Under the pieces are notes generated by a model. The model ran no database searches. It was not told the DNA's origin and was given only the letters and a program-made list of their open reading frames with translations. 41,584 nucleotides of DNA from an uncultured Bacteroidota bacterium (GTDB taxonomy: Bacteria; Bacteroidota; Bacteroidia; Flavobacteriales; Flavobacteriaceae): NCBI GenBank assembly GCA_902617285.1, contig CACMVZ010000009.1, forward strand, positions 1-41,584. Direction: 5' to 3'. The stretch's first letter is position 1. Each line of letters opens with the position of its first letter. The position numbers and the translations under genes were made by a program. Below, one piece after another: positions 8,588 through 18,740 of the stretch.

Positions 8588-11004
8588 TTTATTTCATAAG
8601 ATACAATTGATAAATTGTCGATTTTAGAAATTATCTCAAGCCTACCATCGATATCTGAATCAATCAAATCATAAGATGAACTTCCTTTTAGTGGGAATCC
8701 TTCAATTAACTCTCCACTGTCATTATATAGATATATATTATCATCATTAAGATCGGTAGTTCCAACATAGAAATTTCCAGATATATTGAAAATTTTAGGT
8801 TTAGAATATCTGCCAATTGGAAGCTTTACATTAATACCTTTAATTGATAAAATATCCTCGCTTATATATATGAGTTTATCATCGTATATATTAATCATAC
8901 TGTTCTCGGATAGATTTAGATTATTTCTGTTAAAATTTCCGTTAGTGTCAATCTGAATTAAATTTCCTTGGTTATCAGAAGTAGTAAATGAACCTAAATA
9001 TGAATATACAGTATTATCATTATACTGAATTTTATTCTCAACAACTATTCTATCTTCACCTCTTCTATTAAGAATTTTTAAATCACCATTTTTTTGTTGA
9101 ATAACAATATAATCTTTACCATCAATTCTAATATGAACTGGACTTTTTATAATATCTGATGAAAAATTATCAGGGCTAAAACCATTTACAATTTTTCCCT
9201 TTGTATCATACATTATAATTTGATTATCGTATGTTATAACTATTCTATAATTTCTATTCTTTTCATAATCAAAAACAGAAATTGGGTTTATGTTATTTGC
9301 TAATTCTAAATCAAAACTTAAATCGTTAACCTGATTTCCGTTTCTATCAAAAAGATATAATCTATCTTCTGTTCTAAATAGCATTTGGAGTCTGCCATTT
9401 TTATATGCATCAATTTGTTTTATATCTCCGATGATTCTGCTAGATAAATTTCTTCTCCAAATAAGATTACCCTTATTTGAATAATAATATAATACGTTTT
9501 CAATGTCTTGAAATACAAAGTCATATTCATTAGTAGTATGATTTTTTATCCAGATTGGATCCAAAATTATTTCACTATCAGATGAAACAAGAAATTCTGT
9601 ATAAGCTTCACCTTCCTGAGAGAAAGTATTTATTTTTTTAAAATCAAAATTTAAAAGTGCTATATCTTGACTAAATTTAACACCAAATGAAATAAAAGGA
9701 TATGAATCTGAATCTAAAGAACTCACAATACTTGAATTCATTTTATTCTTTGTATTTAAAACCCAGTTGAAATTATTATTAGAAGATATATTCTTCTTAT
9801 AACTTGTGTAAATAGAATTAGAACCTAAAACATCATTGATTTTATTTGAATTAATTATATTTCTTAGTTGAGAAACAGATTTACCAATAATTAAAAAATT
9901 ATTAATTAAAGTTGAATAGTTAGTTTTTGAATCATAACTAAAAGATTGTAACAATAATTTTAAGCCTTCATCAAGGTTTATAAAATTTATATCTGTGTAG
10001 TTACTTTCTTGAAAATTAAAATATTCTTCAATTTGATCTATATTTTTTAAACTAACAACTAAAAATTTTTCTTGATCATCAACTATACTTATATCATTGA
10101 TAAGATTGATAGATTTAAAACTATAATCATCAGCAGCAATATTATTTGATTTAAAGTAATTTTTAAGATTGTATATGAACCTCTCAGAATCTCCTAAACT
10201 AAAAGAAAAAAGTGATCTAAATGTGTTAGGAATAACATTATCAGATATAATCTCTTTAGAGGAAATATTTTTTAAAATTGAAATTTTGGAACTAAGTGAG
10301 TCTCCTAATTTAGTAACACCTGAAAGTTCAATAATATCAGTTGAGTTTACAAAATCATATCCAATCCATGATGTTTTAACTCTAGGTAATAAGGGTAGAT
10401 TATATGATCTGTAATTACCAGAATTTGAACCATTTGATTTAATAAAAAAATTAAATGGATCATTTTTGTCTATTGTTTTTGAAATTTTTAATAAGTCAGG
10501 ATTTATTTTCTTGTTATTTGTTTTATGATCTCTTATAATGTTTTCGAGGACTATATCATTATCTGAACTTATATAAAAATCACCAATGATTGTCTTATAA
10601 ATTGTCTTGTTAATATTATCCTTTGTATATATATCAAAGTCTTGATAAGTTCTATTGAATTCATCATTATTAAATATTGAGTCACTTAATTCAACTCTGC
10701 TAATAAACGTATAGGCTGTTTCATCTTTACTAAAACGGGATAAAGTTAAAACTCCTTTTTTAGTAAAACTATTTGAAAGTAAATTCAAATTATTATAAAC
10801 TACTTTAGAATTTGGATAAAGATTTGAAATTAGCTGATTTTTTTCAAGAATATTTTTTGTGATACTTAAATCATTTATGTTGATAATTTTTTCTGACTCT
10901 AAAGGAATAAAATCTAATTCGGAAATATTAGAATTTTCAATTTTACTACATGATGCAGTTATTAATAAGAAAAGAAATAATATTATTCTTATAAGAAATT
11001 TCAT
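8584..11004 (-). CDS. Large lipoprotein of unknown function with propeller-like C-terminal half
   Basis: The 806-residue protein has a lipoprotein signal with ITASC (Cys19). Residues from about 30 to 470 form an Asn/Ser/Ile-rich region I do not recognise; it is reminiscent of DUF3352-type proteins but not assigned. The C-terminal part, about 480-800, repeats short strand-turn units ending in a Gly turn: YLFDRNGN, IMYDTKGK, ILNRRGED, IDTNGN and LYNDSGE. It then has an FG-GAP-like end, DLIDSDIDGRLEII. This suggests a PQQ/WD-like beta-propeller, probably for binding at a membrane surface. The start codon overlaps the rnhB stop (TAATG), so the two are translationally coupled. No enzyme motif is seen. 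Confidence 0.8.
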   Translation of the reverse strand: MKFLIRIILFLFLLITASCSKIENSNISELDFIPLESEKIININDLSITKNILEKNQLISNLYPNSKVVYNNLNLLSNSFTKKGVLTLSRFSKDETAYTFISRVELSDSIFNNDEFNRTYQDFDIYTKDNINKTIYKTIIGDFYISSDNDIVLENIIRDHKTNNKKINPDLLKISKTIDKNDPFNFFIKSNGSNSGNYRSYNLPLLPRVKTSWIGYDFVNSTDIIELSGVTKLGDSLSSKISILKNISSKEIISDNVIPNTFRSLFSFSLGDSERFIYNLKNYFKSNNIAADDYSFKSINLINDISIVDDQEKFLVVSLKNIDQIEEYFNFQESNYTDINFINLDEGLKLLLQSFSYDSKTNYSTLINNFLIIGKSVSQLRNIINSNKINDVLGSNSIYTSYKKNISSNNNFNWVLNTKNKMNSSIVSSLDSDSYPFISFGVKFSQDIALLNFDFKKINTFSQEGEAYTEFLVSSDSEIILDPIWIKNHTTNEYDFVFQDIENVLYYYSNKGNLIWRRNLSSRIIGDIKQIDAYKNGRLQMLFRTEDRLYLFDRNGNQVNDLSFDLELANNINPISVFDYEKNRNYRIVITYDNQIIMYDTKGKIVNGFSPDNFSSDIIKSPVHIRIDGKDYIVIQQKNGDLKILNRRGEDRIVVENKIQYNDNTVYSYLGSFTTSDNQGNLIQIDTNGNFNRNNLNLSENSMINIYDDKLIYISEDILSIKGINVKLPIGRYSKPKIFNISGNFYVGTTDLNDDNIYLYNDSGELIEGFPLKGSSSYDLIDSDIDGRLEIISKIDNLSIVSYEIN

Positions 11005-11606
11005 TAGTTGAGTTTAAGAATTTGTTGATTAGACTTAATTTGAAATGATTTTCTGTGATATTTTGTTCTGCCAAATTTCTTAATCATATCTATATGATAT
11101 TTTGTTCCATATCCTTTATTATTTATCCAATCATATTCGGGAAACTTTAGATGTAAATTAGACATATATTCATCTCTGTATGTTTTTGCTAATATGGAAG
11201 CTGCAGCAATATTCTTATATTGTTGATCACCTTTAACAATACATTTATATTTTAAATCCCTGTATGGCTTAAATAAGTTTCCATCAACTAGAATGAAATC
11301 AGGTTCAATATCTAAGCTTTCTAAAGACATATGCATTGCCTTAAAAGTAGAGTTTAAAATATTATTTTTATCAATGTGTGATGAGTTGACAAATGCAACT
11401 GAGTATGCTAATGCATTTTTTTCAATATATTTTTTAAGTTTTAGCCTTTTTTTTGGGGACAGTTTTTTTGAATCGTTAAGATCTTTATTTTTAAAATCTT
11501 TTTCTAGTATTACAGCTGCAGCTGTTACAGGGCCTGCTAGACTTCCTCTACCTGCTTCGTCAATTCCTGCTTCATACTTAAATTTTGAAAACTTATTCAT
11601 TAACAT
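11004..11606 (-). CDS. rnhB: Ribonuclease HII
   Basis: RNase HII cuts RNA in RNA-DNA hybrids and removes single ribonucleotides from DNA. The 200-residue length is usual. It has GIDEAGRGSLAGP with D16 and E17, LVDGN with D108, and KTYRDEYM with the last acidic ligand. The ATG at 11606 is used here; a second ATG two codons on is equally possible. It overlaps by one base with the downstream 806-residue lipoprotein gene and is divergent from the porin gene. Confidence 0.97.
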   Translation of the reverse strand: MLMNKFSKFKYEAGIDEAGRGSLAGPVTAAAVILEKDFKNKDLNDSKKLSPKKRLKLKKYIEKNALAYSVAFVNSSHIDKNNILNSTFKAMHMSLESLDIEPDFILVDGNLFKPYRDLKYKCIVKGDQQYKNIAAASILAKTYRDEYMSNLHLKFPEYDWINNKGYGTKYHIDMIKKFGRTKYHRKSFQIKSNQQILKLN

Positions 11607-11662
11607 TTTAATAAAATCAAATTTTAAAAGAAATCTTACCTTAGTATGAAATTACAAAATAG

Positions 11663-13705
11663 ATGCAGAAGTTTTTTCTGGTAACAACCTTTTTTTTAAT
11701 CCCAATAACTTTAATTGCTCAGACTGATGAGATTGAGGGTAAATTAAAAGCTCAGGAAGAACAAAAAAAAATAGAGGAGGAAGCAAATAAAAAAACAGAC
11801 AGTCTAACCACTGAATATTATAAAATTTATTACATAGATGGAAGGATAGAAACTGTCGATACATCACTTTCTATAACAAAAGACTACAAATTTAACTTTA
11901 CAAGAAAGGACAACTTTGAATTAATTAAAATGTCAAATGTTGGCCATACATATAATAATTTAGGATATAATTTTAGTCATTATGATTACCCTCTGATGGG
12001 TGCGTTGGGAAAACACTTTAATTATTTTGAAAAAGATGATATTGGTTATTACGAAGTTCCAACTCCATTCACTGAATTATTTGCTAAATCTACCTTTGAA
12101 CAAGGACAAATTTTAGATGCATTAATTTCAATTAATTTTAATCCAAATTATAATATTACTCTTGCCCATAAAGGATATAAATCTCTTGGAAAGTACCAAT
12201 CAATTAAATCAAGAGGAAACCAATTAAGACTTTCCTCAATATTTAATTCAAATAACAATTTAACCAATGTTAAGCTTCATTTCACTTCTCAAAATCTTTT
12301 TAATGATGAAAATGGTGGACTTGAACCCGATAGTATTTATTTTTTCGAACAAGCACCAGATTATTTTGTTTTAGATGAATATGGGAATCAAATTCAAAAT
12401 GATGACGGAACATATGAAATGATATATTATGATGGTTATCTCGACAGATCCAGACTTGGTCCAAATTTAATTGCATCTGGGAGCTTATACTCAAAAAGAT
12501 TTTTTACCGACATTTCAAGATTAATTATAAATAAAGTTGATAAAAACACATCTTTAATCCTTGGTTATCAATATATTCATGAGTATAAAAAACTCAATTT
12601 TAAAGAAACTAGATCTATCAAATTCTTTGGTGATTTTTTTTCTGTTGACACTCAAGATAAATCGATTAATGACTTGTCTAGATTTATTCTAGATGAAAAT
12701 ATATTTTATCTAAAATCTAATTTGAATAAACTTGGTATAATCCATCTACAATTCAAACAAATTAAATGGAAAAACATATATCAAATTGAAAGTGATATAG
12801 ATTTAATTGACATATTAAATCCTAAGCAATCAAAAATTTCAATTAATTGGAAAAAGAATATATCAAATTTCAGTTTGTACTTTGATATTGATAATTCACT
12901 AAAAGACTCTTTTAAATCAAATAAAATTGAACTAGGAATTGAAGGAAATTTTTTAAAAAATTTCAAATTTGCTATTTCTGGTTCACAATTTGAAAGATCT
13001 CCAAACTTCAATTTTGTTTTATTTAGAAGTCAATATGAAAGTTATAATTGGTACAACCCCGACCTAAGTGACGAAAACGTATCTAAGGTATCTCTTGACA
13101 TTTCTTATAAAAATTATGTCAATTTAATTGGTGAGTATAATATAATCGAGAACTTTACTTTCTTTAGAGAATCAGCCAACCCTTTTTTAGGAGAATTTGA
13201 TCTTTTTAGAAAAGCTGTACCTAATCAATCAATAAATGAAATTAAATATTATAAGGTTAAGCTATATAGTAATATTCCAATTGGAAAGTTTTCAATAGTC
13301 AACACTGTTCAATATCAGAAAAAAGATCAGATTGTTGAATTTGATGAGCTATCTGCAATTAATGTTCCAGAGTGGATAACAAGAAATACAATTATGTATT
13401 CCTCTAAATTATTTAATAGATCTCTTGATATACAGACTGGAGTTACATTTAATTATTTTACAAAATTTTGGGCTAATTATTATAATCCGCTCATCTCTGA
13501 GTTTGTAGTTCAGAATTATAAGGAAATAGGTGAGTTCCCAAGATTTGATTTATTCTTTAATGCTAAAATACAGCAGACAAGAGTTTTTGTAAAAGTTGAA
13601 CACTTAAATAGTTCTTTAAGTGGATATGATTTCTATTCAGACCCATTTACACCATACAGAGATATGTCTGTTAGATTTGGTTTAGTTTGGAATTTCTTCC
13701 AATAA
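11663..13705 (+). CDS. Putative outer-membrane porin (Porin_10 type)
   Basis: The 680-residue protein has a signal peptide with a cleavage site near IAQTDE. A short charged helix (EGKLKAQEEQKK) follows, then long alternating strands typical of a beta-barrel. Conserved stretches of the Bacteroidota putative porin family are visible: HTYNNLGYNFSHYDYPLMGALGKH-like text, PTPFTELFAKSTFEQGQ, and a C-terminal PFTPYRDMSVRFGLVWNF ending in Phe-Gln. It is probably a passive channel or a structural barrel; the substrate is unknown. anmK starts 7 bases downstream, so the two probably share a transcript. Confidence 0.88.
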   Translation: MQKFFLVTTFFLIPITLIAQTDEIEGKLKAQEEQKKIEEEANKKTDSLTTEYYKIYYIDGRIETVDTSLSITKDYKFNFTRKDNFELIKMSNVGHTYNNLGYNFSHYDYPLMGALGKHFNYFEKDDIGYYEVPTPFTELFAKSTFEQGQILDALISINFNPNYNITLAHKGYKSLGKYQSIKSRGNQLRLSSIFNSNNNLTNVKLHFTSQNLFNDENGGLEPDSIYFFEQAPDYFVLDEYGNQIQNDDGTYEMIYYDGYLDRSRLGPNLIASGSLYSKRFFTDISRLIINKVDKNTSLILGYQYIHEYKKLNFKETRSIKFFGDFFSVDTQDKSINDLSRFILDENIFYLKSNLNKLGIIHLQFKQIKWKNIYQIESDIDLIDILNPKQSKISINWKKNISNFSLYFDIDNSLKDSFKSNKIELGIEGNFLKNFKFAISGSQFERSPNFNFVLFRSQYESYNWYNPDLSDENVSKVSLDISYKNYVNLIGEYNIIENFTFFRESANPFLGEFDLFRKAVPNQSINEIKYYKVKLYSNIPIGKFSIVNTVQYQKKDQIVEFDELSAINVPEWITRNTIMYSSKLFNRSLDIQTGVTFNYFTKFWANYYNPLISEFVVQNYKEIGEFPRFDLFFNAKIQQTRVFVKVEHLNSSLSGYDFYSDPFTPYRDMSVRFGLVWNFFQ

Positions 13706-13712
13706 AATAAAA

Positions 13713-14765
13713 ATGAGAAATTTTTATGTAATAGGGGTAATGTCAGGAACTTCAATAGATGGTGTAGATTTTGTTTACGTCAAGTTTACTCAAAATGATA
13801 CTTGGAATTTTAAAATTATCAACTCAAAAACATATAAATATGAAGACTCAATAACTGAATTTCTGATCGATATATCTAAAAAGGGTATTGAGGAGATTAA
13901 AAAAATTGATATTGAATATTCTAAGAAGTTGGCAATATATATTAACCAATTCATAGATGAATTTTCCATTAATAAAATTGATTTTGTTAGTTCTCATGGA
14001 CACACTGCAATTCATGATCCTTCTAATTCATTTACATATCAAATTGGAAATTTACCTATCTTATCTAAGGAAACTAATTATAATGTAATTTGTGATTTTA
14101 GAGTTCAAGACATAGAGCTAGGAGGACAAGGAGCTCCTCTTGTTCCGGTTGGTGAAAAATATTTATTTAATGAATATGATTCATTTATTAATTTAGGTGG
14201 GTTTGCCAATATTTCAAATCATTTACAGGAAAGTTTGATTGCCTATGATATATGTCCAGTTAATATAGTACTAAATAACCTATCAAAAAAAATTGGGAAA
14301 GACTTTGATGATAAGGGATCTATTGCTTCGTCAGGAAAACTTATTTTAAACCTTTATAAGGAATTGGAAAAATTGGAATATTATAAATCAAGTCCACCTA
14401 AGTCATTAGGAATTGAATGGGTACATGCAAATATATTTCCATTGATTAATAAATATTTTGATTATCCAATAGAAGATTTATTAAATACCTTATCAAATCA
14501 CATTGCAAATCAAATTTCATATAATTTGAAAAATATAGATAAAGTTTTAATTACAGGTGGTGGAGCCTATAATGATTATTTAATTGATATAATTAGATCA
14601 AAAACAGCTTCTGAAATTATAATTCCATCGAAAAATATAATTGAATTTAAAGAGGCTTTAATTTTTGCATTTTTAGGAGTCTTGAGATATCTAAATATCA
14701 ATAATTGCTATTCTTCAGTAACAGGTGCATCAAAAGATCATTGTTCTGGAAAAATTTTTTATTAA
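13713..14765 (+). CDS. anmK: Anhydro-N-acetylmuramic acid kinase
   Basis: AnmK opens the 1,6-anhydro bond of anhydro-MurNAc with ATP to give MurNAc-6-phosphate during wall recycling. The 350-residue protein starts with VIGVMSGTSIDGVDF, the family signature. It also has SHGHTAIHDP, GGQGAPLVPVGEKYLF, INLGGFANIS, YDICPVN and a C-terminal ITGGGAYN. It lies 7 bases after the porin gene. The partner genes of the recycling route (murQ, nagZ) are not in this window. Confidence 0.95.
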   Translation: MRNFYVIGVMSGTSIDGVDFVYVKFTQNDTWNFKIINSKTYKYEDSITEFLIDISKKGIEEIKKIDIEYSKKLAIYINQFIDEFSINKIDFVSSHGHTAIHDPSNSFTYQIGNLPILSKETNYNVICDFRVQDIELGGQGAPLVPVGEKYLFNEYDSFINLGGFANISNHLQESLIAYDICPVNIVLNNLSKKIGKDFDDKGSIASSGKLILNLYKELEKLEYYKSSPPKSLGIEWVHANIFPLINKYFDYPIEDLLNTLSNHIANQISYNLKNIDKVLITGGGAYNDYLIDIIRSKTASEIIIPSKNIIEFKEALIFAFLGVLRYLNINNCYSSVTGASKDHCSGKIFY

Positions 14766-14792
14766 ATTAGTTGTTTACCATAAATCATACTT

Positions 14793-15488
14793 ATGAAAAA
14801 AACATATCTACTTATCTTATCTCTAATCTCTTTAAATATAAGTGCACAAAATATTACGTGGCAGAATGTTAATATAAATGTTCCATTCGAAAATACAGAT
14901 TCTGTATATAATCTAATTGATGGATTCTATTCTAATATTCAAATACCTGAAGGTGTTAGAGTTTCTCTCTGGAGTATTGAGTATAAAGGATCAAGTGAAA
15001 AGGCTACCCATGTTTTAAATTTTGCTGGCTCAAAAGAGGCAATTACTGAATTTGAATCAAGAAAATTAACTTCAGAATGGGATGCTTATGTGTCAAAATT
15101 AAATTCTTTAACTAGTCGAGATGGATATTCTGTTACTGCAGGTGTTACTCTTGTTAGATATAATCTAGATAAATGGCAACAGCCGATTGCTCAATCACAT
15201 CAATGGAAAATAAAAAATCCAATTAAATTTTTAACTGCTTTTGCTAATTTAATGTCAGCCTTTAATGATTATTCTGGATATGTTTCTGTTGGTCAGACTA
15301 CTCATGGAGTTGAAAATGGTGAAACTCATTATATATACGTAACTTACCCTGATTTAATTGCTGCTTTGGATTTTGGGAATGCCCAAAATAATAATCAAGC
15401 TGATGCAATTAACAAATGGATAGAAGATACAAAAGATGAGGAATATACTAGGAGTATAACAAGGGTTATGCTTCAATCATGGGAATAA
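14793..15488 (+). CDS. Secreted protein of unknown function, paralogue family copy 1 (two-fold internal repeat)
   Basis: This 231-residue protein has a signal peptide ending near ISAQN. The mature part looks like two related halves. The first (about 22-110) has W..V.I.V, a helix with LIDGFYSNIQIPEG, then VSLWSIEY and THVLNFAGS. The second (about 130-225) has W.IKNPIKFLTAFANLM, GYVSVGQTTHG and ETHYIYVTYPD. The same layout recurs in the proteins at 21486-22178 and 22258-22947. The half size of about 100 residues and the beta-alpha-beta-beta pattern suggest a ferredoxin-like or ABM-like fold (inference). No Cys or metal motif is seen. It lies 10 bases before nhaD and 27 after anmK. No function can be named. 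Confidence 0.82.
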   Translation: MKKTYLLILSLISLNISAQNITWQNVNINVPFENTDSVYNLIDGFYSNIQIPEGVRVSLWSIEYKGSSEKATHVLNFAGSKEAITEFESRKLTSEWDAYVSKLNSLTSRDGYSVTAGVTLVRYNLDKWQQPIAQSHQWKIKNPIKFLTAFANLMSAFNDYSGYVSVGQTTHGVENGETHYIYVTYPDLIAALDFGNAQNNNQADAINKWIEDTKDEEYTRSITRVMLQSWE

Positions 15489-15498
15489 ATTTAATTAA

Positions 15499-16821
15499 AT
15501 GGAAACAATATTATTAGGAATATTTATTCTAGGTTATTTAGCAATAACACTAGAGCATAGTTTAAAAATTGATAAGCTTATACCTGCTTTAGCAATGATG
15601 GCTTTTTTATGGGCATTGATTGCAATATTTCATATACCGGTATTTGAAGTTGATACTGAGTTACGGGAACTGATTCCAACAAAAATAAAGAAGATAATGG
15701 CATATCATTTATCTCATACTTCAGAGATATTAATCTTTCTTTTAGGAGCAATGACTATTGTTGAGATTATTGATTACTATAATGGTTTTGAAAAAATTAA
15801 ATCATTTATTAGAACCAAATCAAAAAAGAAATTATTGTGGATATTTTCAATATTAGCATTTATTTTATCTGCCATAATTGACAATTTGACTGCTACTATT
15901 GTTCTAATTACAATTCTTCAGAAAATTATTAGAGATAAAAACTTAAGATTATGGTTTGCCGGTTTAATTGTAATTGCAGCAAATGCAGGAGGAGCCTGGT
16001 CTCCAATTGGAGATGTAACAACAACAATGTTATGGATAGCTGATAAAGTTACCGTCCCAATGTTATTATATTATGTGTTTATTCCTTCTGTGGTATGTAT
16101 GATAGTACCAGTATATATTGCATCATTTCTTAAACCTTTTAAAGGAGATTTAGATAAAATGGATAATGATGAAAGTAGTATAACAAAGATAGGTACAAGA
16201 ATGCTTTGGTTAGGATTATCGGCTATTCTTTTTGTGCCATTTTTTAAGGTTTTTACAGGCCTTCAACCATATGTAGGTATGATGCTTTCTCTTGCTATAG
16301 TTGCAACATTTGCAGAAATATACAGCGGTACTAAATTTAATATTAGTACCCCTAATGAAGATAGTATTATGCATAGTAAAAGCCCTGTACATTCTGCATT
16401 AACTAAGATTGAGCTTCCCAGTATTTTATTCTTTCTAGGAATCTTGATGGCAGTAGCAGCTCTAGAATCAATAGGATATCTATTTGAATTTGCTCAATAT
16501 TTAGAAACTGTTATTCCTGATATTAGAATTGTTGCAGGTTTCTTAGGTCTTGGATCAGCAGTAATTGATAATGTACCTTTAGTAGCTGCATCAATAGGTA
16601 TGTTTTCTCAACCAGTTGACGATTCTTTATGGCACTTAATTGCATATGCAGCAGGTACGGGAGGTAGTGTACTTGTAATTGGCTCTGCGGCTGGAGTTGT
16701 AGCAATGGGGATGGAGAAAATTGAGTTTTTTTGGTATCTAAAAAAAATAGGATGGTTAGCATTCCTAGGATTTCTTGCTGGATTTATAACATTTGTGTTA
16801 TTTGAGGCATATATTCTTTAA
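15499..16821 (+). CDS. nhaD: Sodium:proton antiporter NhaD
   Basis: The 440-residue polytopic protein, with about 11-12 hydrophobic segments, belongs to the NhaD/ArsB (IT) superfamily. It has SAIIDNLTATIVL, the family's buried Asp-Asn motif, then IAANAGGAWSPIGDVTTTMLW and the second-half match GSAVIDNVPLVAA and AGTGGSVLVIGSAAGV. It would exchange Na+ for H+ at the inner membrane, as expected in a marine cell. It starts 10 bases after the secreted protein and ends 9 bases before folC. Confidence 0.93.
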   Translation: METILLGIFILGYLAITLEHSLKIDKLIPALAMMAFLWALIAIFHIPVFEVDTELRELIPTKIKKIMAYHLSHTSEILIFLLGAMTIVEIIDYYNGFEKIKSFIRTKSKKKLLWIFSILAFILSAIIDNLTATIVLITILQKIIRDKNLRLWFAGLIVIAANAGGAWSPIGDVTTTMLWIADKVTVPMLLYYVFIPSVVCMIVPVYIASFLKPFKGDLDKMDNDESSITKIGTRMLWLGLSAILFVPFFKVFTGLQPYVGMMLSLAIVATFAEIYSGTKFNISTPNEDSIMHSKSPVHSALTKIELPSILFFLGILMAVAALESIGYLFEFAQYLETVIPDIRIVAGFLGLGSAVIDNVPLVAASIGMFSQPVDDSLWHLIAYAAGTGGSVLVIGSAAGVVAMGMEKIEFFWYLKKIGWLAFLGFLAGFITFVLFEAYIL

Positions 16822-16830
16822 TCACTAATA

Positions 16831-18030
16831 TTGAATTATAAGCAAACTGAGAAGTGGATCTTAAATCGTTTACCATTTTATCAATCTCAAGGTTCAAAAG
16901 CATATAAACCTGGTCTTGATAACATAAGATCTTTTGTTGACCATCTCAATATTAATATTCAAGATATTAAGCTCATTCATGTTGGTGGAACAAATGGAAA
17001 AGGAAGTACATGTGCATATTTATCATCAATAATTCAAGAGTCAGGATATAAGGTAGGCACATTCACATCACCTCATTTTTTTGATTACAGAGAGAGAATT
17101 AAAGTGAATAATAATAAAATCGAAAAAGGTTTTGTTTCAAAGTTTATTTCAACTAATCGTGATATAATTGAAAAATTGGAGCTTACTTTTTTTGAGCTTT
17201 CATTCGGAATGTCACTATCCTATTATATTGAAAAAAATGTAGACTATGCAATAATTGAAGTTGGTTTAGGAGGAAGATTAGATGCTACAAATATTATTAA
17301 TCCAATTCTATCTGTAATTACAAATATTTCATATGATCATACAGAAATATTAGGAAATACATTAAAAAAAATTGCATTTGAAAAAGCTGGAATAATAAAA
17401 AAAAACACAAAAGTAATAATAGGGGAAAGAGATAAATACACAGAAAATGTTTTTATTGATATCGCAAATAAAAACCTTTCTGAAATAATATTTGCATCTG
17501 ATTATAAATCAAAATTTGAAAATTCAGATATAGAATATTTCAATAAAAACATTAAAACTGTCGTTCAAATTTGTAAAAATCTAAATGATGAAAAAATAAA
17601 TGATAATAGTATAGAAAAAGGTATTTTAAATGTTGATATAAATACTGATTTTTATGGAAGGTGGACAGTTTTAAATAATTCCCCAAAGATTATTTTCGAT
17701 TCTGCTCATAATGAGTCAGGTTTTATTCATTTGTCTAAACAATTAAGTGTATTAGAATATGATAAGCTTTTTTTTATTTTAAGTTTTGTTAAAGGAAAAA
17801 ATGTTAAAAAATTAATTAGTTATCTTCCAGATAAATCTTTAATCTATTTTACTTCCTCTAATATATCTAGGTCTATGAATCATTTTGAAATTGAAGAAAG
17901 TATTGGAGAAAATATTAATTTTAACAATAATCCAAAAAAGATATACAGTAATATATTAAGTAGTGCTTCATCTAATGATTTGATCATAATAACTGGAAGT
18001 AATTATCTTGCGAAAGAAATTTTTTCATGA
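16831..18030 (+). CDS. folC: Folylpolyglutamate synthase / dihydrofolate synthase
   Basis: FolC adds glutamate to dihydropteroate and to folates. The 399-residue protein has a Mur-ligase-like P-loop HVGGTNGKGST at about 51-61. It also has TSPHFFDYRERI, EVGLGGRLDATN, SYDHTEILGNTLKKIAFEKAGI and a C-terminal FDSAHN. The start codon is TTG at 16831; no in-frame ATG precedes the conserved N-terminus. The stop overlaps the next gene start (ATGA). Confidence 0.95.
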   Translation: MNYKQTEKWILNRLPFYQSQGSKAYKPGLDNIRSFVDHLNINIQDIKLIHVGGTNGKGSTCAYLSSIIQESGYKVGTFTSPHFFDYRERIKVNNNKIEKGFVSKFISTNRDIIEKLELTFFELSFGMSLSYYIEKNVDYAIIEVGLGGRLDATNIINPILSVITNISYDHTEILGNTLKKIAFEKAGIIKKNTKVIIGERDKYTENVFIDIANKNLSEIIFASDYKSKFENSDIEYFNKNIKTVVQICKNLNDEKINDNSIEKGILNVDINTDFYGRWTVLNNSPKIIFDSAHNESGFIHLSKQLSVLEYDKLFFILSFVKGKNVKKLISYLPDKSLIYFTSSNISRSMNHFEIEESIGENINFNNNPKKIYSNILSSASSNDLIIITGSNYLAKEIFS

Positions 18031-18734
18031 AAAAAAGATTTTTAATTTTTTTATTTCTCTTGTTTAACTATTCATTGGTTTTTTCTCAAATTACAACCGA
18101 TAGACCAGATCAAACTGAATCTGCAGTTGTTTTATCCACAGGTCAAATTCAGGTTGAATCTGGAATTTCAATTGAAAATTCCCAATCTAATATTAATACT
18201 CTTTTTAGGATTGGTATAATTGAAGGAATTGAGATAAGAATTAATAGTAATTATTTAATAAATGATGAATTATCGTTTATGAAAAAATCATCATTTAGCG
18301 ATTTTGAGGTAGGAGCTAAGTTTAGAATCTTTGATAAAACTTCAAATAATACAAAAGTTGCTTTTCTGTCCCACCTCTCTATCCCTACTGCAATTGAAGT
18401 ATTTTCTAATAATGTCTATGGTATTCTGAGTAGATTAAATGTTTCACATGACCTAAATAATGAATCTCAAATTGGCTATAATTTAGGCTATAATAAATTC
18501 AAAAAAATGGATGGACAATTTATATATACAATTGTTTACGAAAGGAGCTTAGATTCTTTTGGAATATTTTTTGAAATCTTTGGGGATGATTCTAAAAATA
18601 GTTCTAACATTAATTTTGATTCAGGAATTACATACCTTTTAGACAATAAAAAACAACTTGATCTATCTATAGGTAAGGGAATAAATAACGAAATGTTTTT
18701 TATTTCTGGAGGAATTAGTATTAATATAGACTAA
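18027..18734 (+). CDS. Outer-membrane beta-barrel protein, Phenol_MetA_deg-like
   Basis: The 235-residue protein has a signal peptide (LVFSQ) and the N-terminal TTDRPDQTESAVVLSTGQIQ-type motif common in MetA-pathway transporter-like barrels (PF13557). Alternating strands follow, with segments such as FEVGAKFRI, VAFLSHLSIPTA and GINNEMFFISGGISINI. It is probably a small outer-membrane channel or barrel; the cargo is unknown, and the family name does not imply phenol use. It overlaps the folC stop by 4 bases and ends 6 bases before the convergent DUF1295 gene. Confidence 0.82.
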   Translation: MKKRFLIFLFLLFNYSLVFSQITTDRPDQTESAVVLSTGQIQVESGISIENSQSNINTLFRIGIIEGIEIRINSNYLINDELSFMKKSSFSDFEVGAKFRIFDKTSNNTKVAFLSHLSIPTAIEVFSNNVYGILSRLNVSHDLNNESQIGYNLGYNKFKKMDGQFIYTIVYERSLDSFGIFFEIFGDDSKNSSNINFDSGITYLLDNKKQLDLSIGKGINNEMFFISGGISINID

Positions 18735-18740
18735 ACCAGA

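Noticed and set aside
10169..10414. 81-residue plus-strand frame inside the 806-residue lipoprotein gene
   Set aside because: It is a shadow of a long gene on the other strand, with no signal, motif or start context.
11652..11867. 71-residue minus-strand frame over the start of the porin gene
   Set aside because: It is antisense to a clear signal peptide and conserved region; its composition looks like a reverse translation artefact.
16523..16762. 79-residue minus-strand frame inside nhaD
   Set aside because: It is antisense to conserved transmembrane segments; Leu- and Gln-rich composition is typical of a shadow.
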